Part shown: piece by piece, positions 12,101-18,713 of the stretch | Numbering within the stretch: position 1 is the stretch's first letter | How the letters are laid out: each line of letters opens with the position of its first letter | Virus record (IMG/VR): IMGVR_UViG_3300008113_005242 | Location: 1-50,698 of that record | Strand: one strand, 5' to 3' | Origin: a virus | Length of the DNA: 50,698 nucleotides | Notes under the pieces: model-generated | The model's database searches: none | What the model was told of the DNA's origin: nothing | The model's input: only the letters and a program-made list of their open reading frames with translations | Program-made: the position numbers and the translations under genes

Positions 12101-13876
12101 TTTAACTCCATAGATCCAAACGATATACAAGTGTTTGTCAACGGACTACCAATTCAGCGAGCCCGGGATTGGAACTGGGTATCTACTAATAATGAATTGA
12201 AATTAAAACGCAATGCGGCAGCAGTTGGCGATGTTGTTACTTTAGCAATTTTTAAAGACGCAAATTATTTAATTGATGGTAACTCGATTACATTCTTAGA
12301 CAGTTATCCAGACAATACATTAATTGATGTCACCACTTTTAATAATCACGATATATTGAACATACAACGATTCAATGATCAAGTAGTCTTTGACTCTAGT
12401 CTAGTACCGGGCACCGTTGAGTATAAAAAATATACACAGTTAGGTGCAGGAAGAATTGAATTGAACAAACAATCTATTGGGCCAGAATATGTATGGGTAA
12501 CAGTCAACGGTGAATTATTAGTGCCAGATGTTGAATACGTTCTTGAAAACAATCTAAAGTATGTTAGAATTTCTAGACCGTTGTTAGTAACTGACATCGT
12601 TGAGGTTATAGTGTTTAGCAGTGAAACAACTCGCTCGGCATTCGGCTATAGAATATTCAAAGACATGGTCAATAGAGTTGTTTACAAACGAGTTGACGAT
12701 TCGACCAGTACAGAGTTGGCACAGCCATTAAATGGATTTGACGCCAAGATTACAGTAGTTGATGCAGATAAACTAGCCACTCCTAACGCTATTAAAAATG
12801 AGCCAGGTATAATTTACATAGACAAAGAACGCATTGAATACTTGAAGAAAACAGGTAATGTTTTAAGTCAACTACGTCGCGGTACACTGGGTACTGGTAT
12901 TAAAAATCAATATCCAGTAGGTACTCGTGTGAGAGATCAAGGAAACGCTAACACAGTACCTTACAACGATGAAACGCAAACAATAGAAGCAATATCTGAC
13001 GGCTACTTAACAGCCAGTGAATTTTATGCAAATTCTTTAGGTGTAATAGTAACTAGTTTTACTTACAACTTTAATAATAACACAGCCTTCCCGCTAGGCG
13101 GGCAAGTGTGTACTGTTATAGGTACAGGGTTCCGTGACAACGTTAAAGTATATGTTGGCGATACAGAATGCCCGACCACGTACATAAGTGAAACTCAGTT
13201 AACATTTATTACTCCAGCAAAGAGTGTAGGAGCATATGATTTAGTAATATTCAATCCTGCAAAGACTACGCCGTTTATTATTCCAGCAACCAGTGTGGTA
13301 GTTCCTGCATCGATTAAATACGTGCAGATTTTACTGCCTTTTGCACCACGTCCAAACCCTGCAACAGAAACTGGTTGGTACAAAAATACTAGAACAATAC
13401 CAGTAACACGCATTCAACCAGGCAGAGGTTATGTAATAGCATCTGTAGGAACTACTAATTTTGGTTCAATAGGTGCTGGAGCAAATGTCGTTGGCACTGG
13501 ATTCATAGCATCAGCCGCAGGCACAGGTACAGGCACAGTTATTGATTATACCAGTATTCCTTATGAATATTGGGAAAGCATGGACATAGAAGTGTTTGTG
13601 GGCGGTAAAAGATTACGTAAGAGTCCAATTGAAGTCTATGACGAAACACTTGGACCAGATAGTCCCAGTGGTAATAAAATGTTAGAAGCAGAATTTGCTG
13701 TAAACAAGAACGTAGGCGCCTATGTTAGATTAACAACACCACCAGAACCTGGAGTTAAGGTCGTAATTCAAAAACGAACTGGTAAAACATGGGTATCTCA
13801 GGGAGTAGCATTATCAGACGCTACCAGCGACCCTGCTAAATTCATCCGCGCCAAGGGCGTAGATTTGTCTGAATAA
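92..13876 (+). CDS. Giant virion structural protein, tail/adhesin-like (4594 aa)
   Basis: One uninterrupted frame of 4594 codons, over a quarter of the window. No signal peptide or membrane segment is evident at the N-terminus. Visible parts are: a Trp/Tyr-rich stretch near residues 1685-1750; FG-GAP or beta-propeller-like blades at about 2145-2470 (recurring patterns such as ALSSDGVLLAVGVP and AITQDGKYLAVGAP); 'GSGY' beta repeats near 2870-2950 and 3250-3310; an Ala/Gln/Leu-rich coiled-coil-like segment at about 3540-3660; an IPT/TIG-like domain near 4330-4395. A short beta module (V-x-V-x-G/N, then DY) recurs through the protein, especially after residue 3370. The position just before tail-collar and tail-fibre-like genes suggests a tail or baseplate appendage contacting the host. 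Giant structural proteins of this type occur in marine T4-type phages, but the exact virion location is inferred, not seen. Confidence 0.85.
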   Translation: MAFNNDQIDPILPIANDGEKTSLSFVPKYFRTSSNRKFLSATIDQMMSEGEVEKINAFIGRKTFEPYRVSDKYLQGATKQREDYQFEPAVIIKDSLDNVTFFKDYPDYINQLASFNSGDTDHNKINSQEFYSWDPHFDWDKFVNYRDYYWLPLGPVSVPISGQSDNITSTYTIKLVDDGDNRAYVFTPDGLTSNPNLKLYRGQTYNFQVDCPDFGIAFKTVRETGDSNFYTQGVSTGNQYIESGSIEFTVPTDAPNIIYYVSKTDVNTGGIFKIYDVTDASSIDVEKEVLGKQSYRSSNEVELSNGMKVFFQGRVTPEKYSSGNWYVEGVGTAIKLVKESDLATPSTYSTSTSIEFDNEPFDSQGFEVSGNLPSSKDYILINRSSKDLNPWSRFNRWFHKDVIEASSQINNIPAILDQSQRATRPIIEFEADLKLWNFGRQFKTNVTLVDSFTRDVFSTIEGSVGYNIDGVDLLEGMRVLFTADPDVQVNGRIFKVKFITHLAVKRLTLVEEVDTNPIEGETVLVLDGVINKGKMFYYTGNIWKEAQQKNSVNQSPLFDVFDETGISYGDNVVYPGTTFAGTRIFGYRPGSNIDSELNFGIAYKNIGNIGDILFDFNLQKDSFIYKNIADIVTITLDKGYLKKSVDLTNVSFVNGWVKAIADSRQYVVQQFDGSDRINYFPIDVYDQSGLLTDLETRVYINGKIISDPLDYVIEIINDVAFVNLRKDLLPTESVVVKSTSSAKKNNNGYYEIPSNLESNPSNLVIGDCTLGEVINHLKTIGNSRLDFNGDIPGTGNLRDLSNLSAYGTKIIQHSGPLTPVIYHFTNKDHNIVNALRYSKDEYSKFKRNFLRVASTLGFDGITRVHLDLVLKELVKDKTKTMPFFFTDMAPFGGSVIFDQEVIDNSITEYPLIFDFDLNTLSDKAVIVYLNEEQLLHGRDYEFFNTNFIRILKPIVAEDDLKVVQYENTNGCYIPATPTKLGLYPLYEPKLYLDDTLVTPQNVIQGHDGSILLAYNDYRDDLILELEKRIYNNVKIKYNTELFDISNFVSGYYRKNDLTKKQLDDTIRQDFLKWSRFISEDYTKHTFFDSNNSFTYNYKNFSGNDGSEIPGHWRGVYKYMYDTDRPHSHPWEILGYSQQPEWWTDVYGPAPYTRDNLVLWNDIAEGIIREPNKLVTRNAKFARPSIVNHIPVDEEGTLLSPLESVAVKDYVFYLAEGAFSFGDSAPIENAWRRSSDYPFSLITGITILRPAKSFATIYDRARQIRDFTGQLVYKTSNGLTRFTQRNLEFPNSVSATSRIFTSGLVNFISEYSTSKSQDNFETYKENLTNLQVKLSTKIGGFITKEKFKLVLDSRSPLNQKNIFVPFENYNIILNTSTPVSTINYSGVIIEKQPKNFIVKGYNLALPEFKYFKHIEIVSDPVSIIGGISESFVEWDREKFYNKTEIVRYDNNYYRVTASHTSTNTFEIKYFVKLPSLPITGGREIISRSTFETTESTLHYGSELKTVQNVVDFLAGYGKWLTAQGFNFDFFNTELSTVTDWNTAIKEFAFWTTQNWSAGSVISLSPGADEIKFTADSAIVDNINDSFYEYSVYKQDGIILDPSFINTVRKDNNFTIRPRNTADGIYHVTLNLVQKEHVVLLDDVTVFNDVIYDQVQGYRQERIKVIGYRTGGWLGSFSIPGFIYDNAVVTEWTQWKDYALSDTVKYKEFYYSARQNVAGSEEFDPTNWNRLLSKPESKLIPNWDYKANQFFDFYDLDTDSFDVDQQTIAKHLIGYQRRDYLENIINDDVAQYKFYQGMIRDKGTQNVLNKLFDPLSSADKDSLEFYEEWAIRLGTYGAISAFEEVEYKIDESKMLINPQPFELVDSVDNSFNDFVYRITPNQVYVPSENYNHAPFPSHIPTEYFVDTPGYVRREDVDFVFNSKDEISALEFSQLSEGTRLWIGNDKNTWGVYRFTAVSARVSTVVLSDETIRITFSSNKDTDLLVDDYIGIDATSPIDGLYKITNAGYNFIEINAGDITEDDLLLATVENAFIIYKFSSLRLKERLVNGQTLPASIDRLDEIELPVKENGDLVWIDGVDNNWSVWLYENNYAIKPVTDETDNFASTVAVDKNETVMAVRAGTETDDQVLYFTRPASTFNWAFAESINAGATSLLNTNGSFGQALALSSDGVLLAVGVPASNTNRGHVSLFTKNSANIFQFTKNLLPGTRRVDELFGAELAFTNNNLVVVSKGTAGAVSPAIFLYDLEGNELDTVTSFSSLFEITDISVGNNLLVVSFANETVNVYDVSSNELDLIDTVTFGDLVPNTNISISTGSNFAESVAITQDGKYLAVGAPDYTGLNSQQGCVVLFELINEQYVAQYIIEGPGDISAGRFGSKVKFNLQGDQLVVYASGIKHDTSTTFDNTTTVFDKRKTRFVDLEPGYGSVSMFDKYDTRFVFAETLELDNALGIRYGNSLNFRKSVYIGDPAKSRGAVYEFTSPTKSWRKYQTPSPAVDVNKIKSIFLYDTDTSKILQYLDFVDPLQGKILGLAEQELSYKTYYDPATYIIGTENINVDQLTGWNGKQVGKLWWDLAGSKFINTYQGSVVFKSNNWNNRFNDTDVVVWEWVSSIYTPSVWDSLADTEEGLALGISGTSKYGDLAYSVTQQFDAISESISTTYYFWVKNKKTVPPVEGRNFSAQDVAAYIADPKSKGIKYITLHGPRQFSLVNCKDLITDKKVAINFRYWTIDNTELNIHSHYQLLAEGDETKQLNKYIEKKWLESLIGFDELGNEVPDPKLPLKLKYGILNKPRQSMFVNRIEALKQFFERVNRTLIKTNIVDDVDLSKLYEKDQEPSVYSLKYDAVKDLYSELRFINVAPSRTAILDPVIENGRIIRVNIIDSGRNYNDLSYDSSQGRPKKGPYVNISGIGTGAKLSTIVNDKGEIIKVAVENTGSGYQESTTLTVRPFTALVRTDENSGGKWALYIWDADNKIWIKNLVQTYDVAKYWSLTDWYADGYNQFTKISIVIDFSYQLAGLTADIGDIIKIKNVGSSGWLLLEKNTDSTNLLDINSSFKVIGRQNGTLQFNKNIYEFANSNVGFDGPFYDIDVFDDEPKEELRIIVDVLKNNIFVDQLTQEYNALFFASLRYVFSEQIFVDWAFKTSFIKSKHNLGELKQKVTYQNDNLDSYEDYINEVKPYRTKIREFVSAYDKTEQSRTQVSDFDLPSIYNPDTGKIEAITTQIDNNVIIVDNNIILTEPYSDWYYNLGHSIKSIEVRNPGSGYKTAPQVIISGISTIQATATAYISQGKLIKIVVDEPGQGYLTTPTVELDGGLEPDGIPAQISIELARGLVRSNKVGIKFDRVSPRYQISSLDATQQFTGSGSQTRFDLKWPADIRPNTYVVSINGLDILDSDFTITNVKDLTSDYTRYFSRITFDTAPSNQSTIIVSYKKDTSLLTAADRIQFFYDPASGQLGKDLGQLMQGVDYGGVEISGLNFDIGSGWDALPWFVGGWDSFDTEFKDRLFVGTNRNLDIGYIPDDGVEINVYLNNVKIDDSNYDQVTLAQDIVTQEQTTLDVLDNELQDLVQIRADKNALRQAAVDTVVLEQNELDSLTAQYNQALLDNNIVLAMQIQAQVVIQANVVLAANSALSTAIVQYNVSVTAVNNKQAQVAQQQTILNSALSALNSLDPITNTNAVMNSLYGDASTQVFVLPNNVLLTSSDKIVLRESTSDGSVKPDNQTFDVDITGGDLAYTSARGINPEAINIDGDAFVSSWSSHAPEEVVPGQIVDSVDIQVYNKVSDGAPTILNKFYKVKSTSDITFDIGQRPGTVDSLIVKIDNNIARLLTDYVVDYKDQQIRLITAPVVGTEISITSLSQNGSGILDLDFFIADGVTTDYVTAARSDEAYTAFVTIDGVTESVTTFNADETFDTQGNIVIRFSNAPESGSIINYTLIRGFVNTISKVQKETIFHDGTTATYTLEYTPAIRKPLESNVIVIVDGKILKSIDNYYFDVVGTSRTYTVSPADYAFNSIDPNDIQVFVNGLPIQRARDWNWVSTNNELKLKRNAAAVGDVVTLAIFKDANYLIDGNSITFLDSYPDNTLIDVTTFNNHDILNIQRFNDQVVFDSSLVPGTVEYKKYTQLGAGRIELNKQSIGPEYVWVTVNGELLVPDVEYVLENNLKYVRISRPLLVTDIVEVIVFSSETTRSAFGYRIFKDMVNRVVYKRVDDSTSTELAQPLNGFDAKITVVDADKLATPNAIKNEPGIIYIDKERIEYLKKTGNVLSQLRRGTLGTGIKNQYPVGTRVRDQGNANTVPYNDETQTIEAISDGYLTASEFYANSLGVIVTSFTYNFNNNTAFPLGGQVCTVIGTGFRDNVKVYVGDTECPTTYISETQLTFITPAKSVGAYDLVIFNPAKTTPFIIPATSVVVPASIKYVQILLPFAPRPNPATETGWYKNTRTIPVTRIQPGRGYVIASVGTTNFGSIGAGANVVGTGFIASAAGTGTGTVIDYTSIPYEYWESMDIEVFVGGKRLRKSPIEVYDETLGPDSPSGNKMLEAEFAVNKNVGAYVRLTTPPEPGVKVVIQKRTGKTWVSQGVALSDATSDPAKFIRAKGVDLSE

Positions 13877-13879
13877 ATA
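13872..13879 (+). promoter_or_regulatory. Candidate T4-like late promoter
   Basis: AATAAATA differs by one base from the T4 late consensus TATAAATA and lies 19 bases before the next start codon. It overlaps the stop codon of the giant gene. A Shine-Dalgarno-like AGGTAG follows before the ATG at 13899. In AT-rich DNA such a match can occur by chance, so this rests mainly on position. Confidence 0.35.
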
Positions 13880-13898
13880 TAAGAAATAGGTAGAAAAC

Positions 13899-14513
13899 AT
13901 GACTAAAGCACCCAATGAAAACGCAGGCTTCCACGTAGAAGGGCATATCAAAATTTGGTATCCTGAAACAGGAGAAGTTGCAATCGACAAGCGTAATGCT
14001 ATACATTACGAAAATATGAGTATCTCTCTTGCAGAAAGTCTTGGCAATGAGGGTAAAGGATTTATCTACGAAATGGCGTTTGGCAATGGCGGCACCACAG
14101 TTGACCCAACTGGTATTATCACATACTTAACACCAAACACAATAGGTATCAACAGTGGACTTTATAATGAAACCTATGCAAAAGTTGTAGATGATCGTTC
14201 AGCAAACAATATTGATCCTGTGCGTAACAAGATTGAAACCCGCCACTTGACTGGCACAAACTACACTGACATTATTATTAGTTGTTTGCTTGACTACGGT
14301 GAGCCAGCAGACCAAGAAGCATTTGATAATGCAACATTTACTGAAAGTCAATATGTATTTGATGAACTAGGATTGCGTAGTTACAATCCTAATGGCCCTG
14401 GCAGACTACTAACCCATGTTATTTTCCATCCAGTACAAAAATCTTTGAACCGATTAATTCAAGTTGACTATACTGTTCGAGTACAAAGTTTAACCGGTTT
14501 CAATGAGGCTTAA
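13899..14513 (+). CDS. Conserved phage structural protein (204 aa)
   Basis: A 204-residue acidic protein with no signal peptide or membrane segment. The opening (GFHVEGHIKIWYPETGE) followed by 'IHYENMSISLAESLGNE' resembles small structural proteins that sit beside tail genes in marine T4-type phages. I recognise the pattern but cannot name the family. It lies 22 bases after the giant gene and 2 bases before the tail-collar gene, so it is probably co-expressed late in infection with both. A baseplate or tail-fibre attachment role is inference from position. Confidence 0.7.
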   Translation: MTKAPNENAGFHVEGHIKIWYPETGEVAIDKRNAIHYENMSISLAESLGNEGKGFIYEMAFGNGGTTVDPTGIITYLTPNTIGINSGLYNETYAKVVDDRSANNIDPVRNKIETRHLTGTNYTDIIISCLLDYGEPADQEAFDNATFTESQYVFDELGLRSYNPNGPGRLLTHVIFHPVQKSLNRLIQVDYTVRVQSLTGFNEA

Positions 14514-14515
14514 TT

Positions 14516-16789
14516 ATGTCATATAGAAATACTACAGGCTACGGACAAGTAATTGGCGAAAACATGTTGCACATGTTGGAAAACTTTGCCAGCCCATCAG
14601 AACCAACTAATCCTATCCAAGGCCAGTTATGGTATGATACAACAGACGGTGTTAATCAACTTAAAGTATATGATGGCACTGGTTGGGGCGCAGCCGGTGG
14701 TCTAAAGAAAGGTAGTACAGCACCAGAATCAGAAAGTAGTATCGCTGGCGATTTATGGGTTAATACTGACACCCAACAATTATATTTGTTCACAGGCTCT
14801 AGTTGGATTTTAGTCGGACCAAACATATCCAGCGGTGCAAAAACTGGAGCAGAACCTGAAATTATTATTGACACATCGAATAATAGTCAGTCTGTGGTTA
14901 GTCAGTTTGCCGGCGGCGAACGAGTAATGATTATTTCTAAAGTGAGTTTTATTCCTAAGGCAGTTATTACTGGCTTTCCAGAAATCAAAGCCGGTGTTAA
15001 TCTCAGCACACTTTATTCCAATTACTACGGTATCTCAGAAAATGCAACATCGTTGCGTGTAGGATCAACATCAGTTCCAACGGCAAACTTTTTACGCAGT
15101 GATGTCACCAGCAGTACTAATTTTGGCATCGACATTCGTAACAGCACTGGCTTGGCAATTGGATCAGATAGGCAAGTTACACTAGGGCTCGAAGGTACTA
15201 TCGGTGTCTTGCTTAATAAAACAACTGGTTCAAGTACTGACATTCGTATTAACAACAATGGAACGATCCGCACTATGGTGCGTGTTGACAGTAACGAGCG
15301 TATTGGTCTAGGTCCTAATAATTTTGCTCCTCAGGAAACAGTAGACATCAACGGAACATTGTTGGTTAATGGAATTTCTAAATTTACCAACGATGAAGAA
15401 TCCCTAAGCCCAACCACTGGAGCAGTAGTTGTAACAGGCGGTGTTGGTGTTTCAGGTACGGTTAATATTGGTGGCAACCTAGTAATTGCTGAAGATCAAG
15501 ATATTATAATCGGCGGAGCAATAGTTCCTAATTTTGACCTTGGCGCAGATATAGGAACAACAGAAAAACGCTTTAATAGAATTATTGCCAGTAGAATGGA
15601 TGCTAGTTTTTACGGATCATTGATAGGTAGCGTTACTGGCAACGTGTCGGGATCTGCCAGTAAACTTGCAAGTTCTACAGTATTTGAATTAACCGGAGAC
15701 GTGGTCAGTAGTCAGGTAGAGTTTGACGGCCAAAGAGGAATTCCAACACTATCAACTTTAACAGCATCGGGAAATGGCACAACAGCAACGTTGACTTTTG
15801 CTCCACAAACAGTACCCCCTTACCCAGTTGGTTCTACAATAACAGTTTCAAACATTGTTCCTATCGCATATAGAGGAACGTTTGTTGTAACAGAAGCCAC
15901 AGTAACTAGTGTAAGTTTTGCAAGTACAGTAACTGGTGACCAAACAACAGTTGGTAGTATTCAAAGTTTAGAGCCGCTAGGCAATAGAAAAAGATTTTTT
16001 ACAAGATTAAGTGATACGTTCATTGCAGATAAACCTCAAGTATCGTCGATTGCTGACAACGATGAATTTGTAGTAAGCAGAGGAGTAGAAGGTCTTAAGA
16101 AGATTAGAAAATCAGATTTGTTTACTGCGATTCCCGGCATTCCAGTAGCAAGTATTATTCCTTACGGTGGTCCAACTGCTCCAGCAGGTTGGTTGCTCTG
16201 TGACGGAGCAGAAATTCAAACATCCGAATACTCAGAATTATTTGAGGCTATTAAATATACCTACGGTGATCCTGCAACACTAGAAGGTCTTGGTACATTT
16301 AGATTACCTGATCTTCGTGGTCGATTCCCACTTGGTGTTGACAACATGAACAACGGTGTTCGTGTACCACAAGGACCAGGCAGCGGCCCAGGTTGGGATC
16401 CTACAGTTGAAATTGAAACTATTGGTTCAAGTGCTAATCGTGTAACTGATCCAAAGGCAGATATCAATCCAGCAAATCCTTACCAAGCAAGACCAGGTGG
16501 CGGCAGTCAAGAAATAACATTACAAAAAACTAATCTTCCTGATCACGAACATGATCTACGAGGCAATGCCGGGAACCCATATTTTGCTTTTAGAAATGCC
16601 CCAGGTGCTCCTGCAGACACTGATGCGGTACCTGGAACAGGTAATCCGCCAGATGATGCAGGACTGGGTCAGTATCTTGGAAACTCAGGCGGCATATTAA
16701 CAGATCCACCAAACACATTTAGCCAGACAGCAGTTAATATATTGAACCCGTTTATGGCCTTAAACTTTATTATCTACACTGGAGCATAA
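14516..16789 (+). CDS. Tail protein with phage tail-collar domain (757 aa)
   Basis: The N-terminal region (ENMLHMLENFAS, then PIQGQLWYDT) is shared with the two genes that follow, so the three are paralogues. The middle is rich in short beta repeats typical of tail fibres. At about residues 540-610 there is a phage tail-collar domain: PYGGPTAPAGWLLCDGAEI, then LPDLRGRFPLG. The C-terminus (NILNPFMALNFIIYTGA) is the usual ending of collar-type fibre proteins. The start is odd. Paralogues have about 28 residues (…DGT-L/V-D…) between the initial M-S/T-Y and the RN-x-x-G-[YF]-G motif, whereas here the two are fused as MSYRNTTGYG. That could be a natural short form or an in-frame loss. Probably a receptor-contact or tail-fibre component. 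Confidence 0.85.
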   Translation: MSYRNTTGYGQVIGENMLHMLENFASPSEPTNPIQGQLWYDTTDGVNQLKVYDGTGWGAAGGLKKGSTAPESESSIAGDLWVNTDTQQLYLFTGSSWILVGPNISSGAKTGAEPEIIIDTSNNSQSVVSQFAGGERVMIISKVSFIPKAVITGFPEIKAGVNLSTLYSNYYGISENATSLRVGSTSVPTANFLRSDVTSSTNFGIDIRNSTGLAIGSDRQVTLGLEGTIGVLLNKTTGSSTDIRINNNGTIRTMVRVDSNERIGLGPNNFAPQETVDINGTLLVNGISKFTNDEESLSPTTGAVVVTGGVGVSGTVNIGGNLVIAEDQDIIIGGAIVPNFDLGADIGTTEKRFNRIIASRMDASFYGSLIGSVTGNVSGSASKLASSTVFELTGDVVSSQVEFDGQRGIPTLSTLTASGNGTTATLTFAPQTVPPYPVGSTITVSNIVPIAYRGTFVVTEATVTSVSFASTVTGDQTTVGSIQSLEPLGNRKRFFTRLSDTFIADKPQVSSIADNDEFVVSRGVEGLKKIRKSDLFTAIPGIPVASIIPYGGPTAPAGWLLCDGAEIQTSEYSELFEAIKYTYGDPATLEGLGTFRLPDLRGRFPLGVDNMNNGVRVPQGPGSGPGWDPTVEIETIGSSANRVTDPKADINPANPYQARPGGGSQEITLQKTNLPDHEHDLRGNAGNPYFAFRNAPGAPADTDAVPGTGNPPDDAGLGQYLGNSGGILTDPPNTFSQTAVNILNPFMALNFIIYTGA

Positions 16790-16795
16790 TCAGAA

Positions 16796-18649
16796 ATGAC
16801 GTATACTATTAATAAAACTGACGGCAACGAATTAACCAAGATTCCAGACGGCACGTTAGATACTTCTGCTACTGCTCTTACCTTAATAGGTAGAAATTCA
16901 GTGGGATTTGGAGAAGCGTTCAATGAAAATTTTGTAAAATTACTTGAAAATTTTGCTTCCACTACTGCACCTGAGAATGCAATTAAAGGTCAAATTTGGT
17001 TTGACACACAAACTAATAGACTCAATGTATTCGATGGAAATATATTTAGAGCAAGTGGTGGCCCTCAGGTTAGTCCTCGAGTTCCAGACCCATTGACCAC
17101 TGGCGATTTGTGGATCAACAACGAAACAAATCAAATGTACATGTATGACGGTACAGACTTAATTTTAGTAGGCCCAATATACACAGCACAACAAGGTGTA
17201 ACCGGATTTAAAATAGATACAGTACTGGATATCGACGGAGTCAGTCACAGTATTTGTCAATTATTTGTTAAAAATGTACTATTAGGTGTCTTTAGTAGCA
17301 CAGCATTTTTTCCTAAATTACCTATCCCTGGTTACGGCACAGTAGACAAGCCAGTAAAAATAGGATTTAATGCATCAACTTTAGCAAATTTAAAATTTGA
17401 TGTTACTGTTACAAGAAGTGAAAGTATTTTACTTGAAGATGGTGTAACATCTAAAACAGCATCTGAACTAGTATTCAACAACGAAGAAAATACATTTACA
17501 GAACGAGTATTCATTCAAAATAATGAAGGCTTAGACATCGGAACAGCCAGTCAGGCAAGACAATACATATTAGCAAATGACTTAATAATTGAAAATCAAA
17601 TTGAAAATAAATCGATTCAATTAAAAGTTAAGTCAGGATCTACTACAGTTTCTGGAATAACCATTGCTGGAAATGGACAGCGTGTTGGAATTTTTAATCA
17701 GACGCCTACATCAACACTTGATATTGCAGGTGATCTAAAAGTGTCTGGTGACATATTTGTTGGCGGGGTAACAACTACTCTAAACACATCTGTACTTGAA
17801 GTAGAAGATAAAAATATTACACTAGGAAATACCCAATTTCCTACGAACTTAACAGCCGCAGGCGGCGGAATTACACTCAAAGGAACCACTGACAAAACGA
17901 TTGTTTATAACAATGTGAGTAACAGTTGGGACCTTTCAGAGAACTTAAAATTGGCATCAGGAAAAACATTTTCCATAAACAACGATCAAATTGTTGCACC
18001 TAACGGATTGGGGCAATATACACTGGGTACAACAGTTGTTACTTCCAGTTTGGTCAGTGTGGGTAATCTGATTTCCTTGCAGATGGCTGGCACAGGTACC
18101 AGCGGCCTGAATTTACAAGACGGCACAATCAGTGTTGCAACTGGTAATATTGGACTTAACCCAGTTGCAGGAGCAATCACAGTAAACGGTAAAAAGATTA
18201 TAGATTTGCCCTTGCCAACTAACCCGCAAGATGCTACCAACAAAGAATATGTAGACGATGCAATATTTGCTCGAGGCATTACACTTAGCATGGACATTAC
18301 TGGTCTAAACAACACAGAAATTGCCGCTATTCTTGATAACATTGCACCTTTTTATAATCCCACAGGCACTCCTGAAGAACAGGAGGGTGTTGCAATCAAC
18401 GGAACAATCCTTCGTTTACACGGTACAATTACCACAGCAACTTCTGCAGACTTGGATTACAGTCCAAACGTGGGCGACGAATTTAGTACAATAGAAGTAT
18501 CCACGCCAACAGGAGTTGCCCAAGTAGTTAGCGATATTGTTACAGGGCAGACGATTTTGGCACCAGCATTAACCGTGTCAATTGCCCGTCAAAACAAGAA
18601 ATTTACAATGACCAGTGGAAATTGGGCATTTACTGAGGATATAGCATAA
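16796..18649 (+). CDS. Tail fibre-like structural protein (617 aa), paralogue of its neighbours
   Basis: Carries the full N-terminal module of the family: MTYTINKTDG, DGTLDTSATALTLIGRN, NENFVKLLENFAS and AIKGQIWFDTQTNRL. The rest is beta-rich and includes the fibre-like stretch STLDIAGDLKVSGDIFVGG and EDKNITLGN near residues 300-350, patterns seen in trimeric phage tail fibres. It has no collar domain, unlike the preceding paralogue. It starts 6 bases after that gene, so it is in the same transcription unit. This intact copy is the reference against which the losses in the other two copies can be judged. Confidence 0.8.
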   Translation: MTYTINKTDGNELTKIPDGTLDTSATALTLIGRNSVGFGEAFNENFVKLLENFASTTAPENAIKGQIWFDTQTNRLNVFDGNIFRASGGPQVSPRVPDPLTTGDLWINNETNQMYMYDGTDLILVGPIYTAQQGVTGFKIDTVLDIDGVSHSICQLFVKNVLLGVFSSTAFFPKLPIPGYGTVDKPVKIGFNASTLANLKFDVTVTRSESILLEDGVTSKTASELVFNNEENTFTERVFIQNNEGLDIGTASQARQYILANDLIIENQIENKSIQLKVKSGSTTVSGITIAGNGQRVGIFNQTPTSTLDIAGDLKVSGDIFVGGVTTTLNTSVLEVEDKNITLGNTQFPTNLTAAGGGITLKGTTDKTIVYNNVSNSWDLSENLKLASGKTFSINNDQIVAPNGLGQYTLGTTVVTSSLVSVGNLISLQMAGTGTSGLNLQDGTISVATGNIGLNPVAGAITVNGKKIIDLPLPTNPQDATNKEYVDDAIFARGITLSMDITGLNNTEIAAILDNIAPFYNPTGTPEEQEGVAINGTILRLHGTITTATSADLDYSPNVGDEFSTIEVSTPTGVAQVVSDIVTGQTILAPALTVSIARQNKKFTMTSGNWAFTEDIA

Positions 18650-18681
18650 TGTGGTGCGAGCGAGCGTATTCCAAAATATAC

Positions 18682-18689
18682 GATAAATA
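18682..18689 (+). promoter_or_regulatory. Candidate T4-like late promoter
   Basis: GATAAATA matches seven of eight bases of the T4 late consensus TATAAATA. It lies in the longest gap of the tail module (64 bases), 24 bases before the ATG at 18714, with a good Shine-Dalgarno sequence (AGGGG, 18700-18704) between them. The combination of gap, motif and spacing makes it more convincing than the one at 13872. Confidence 0.45.
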
Positions 18690-18713
18690 AAATTATACCA
18701 GGGGTGAATATAT

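Noticed and set aside
17986-18342. A 118-codon open frame on the minus strand inside the second tail paralogue
   Set aside because: It lies wholly within a well-supported structural gene and has no recognisable motif or start signal; a shadow frame.
18660-18688. Small inverted repeat (CGTAT / ATACG) between tail genes as a terminator
   Set aside because: Only a 5-base-pair stem without a following T-run; too weak.
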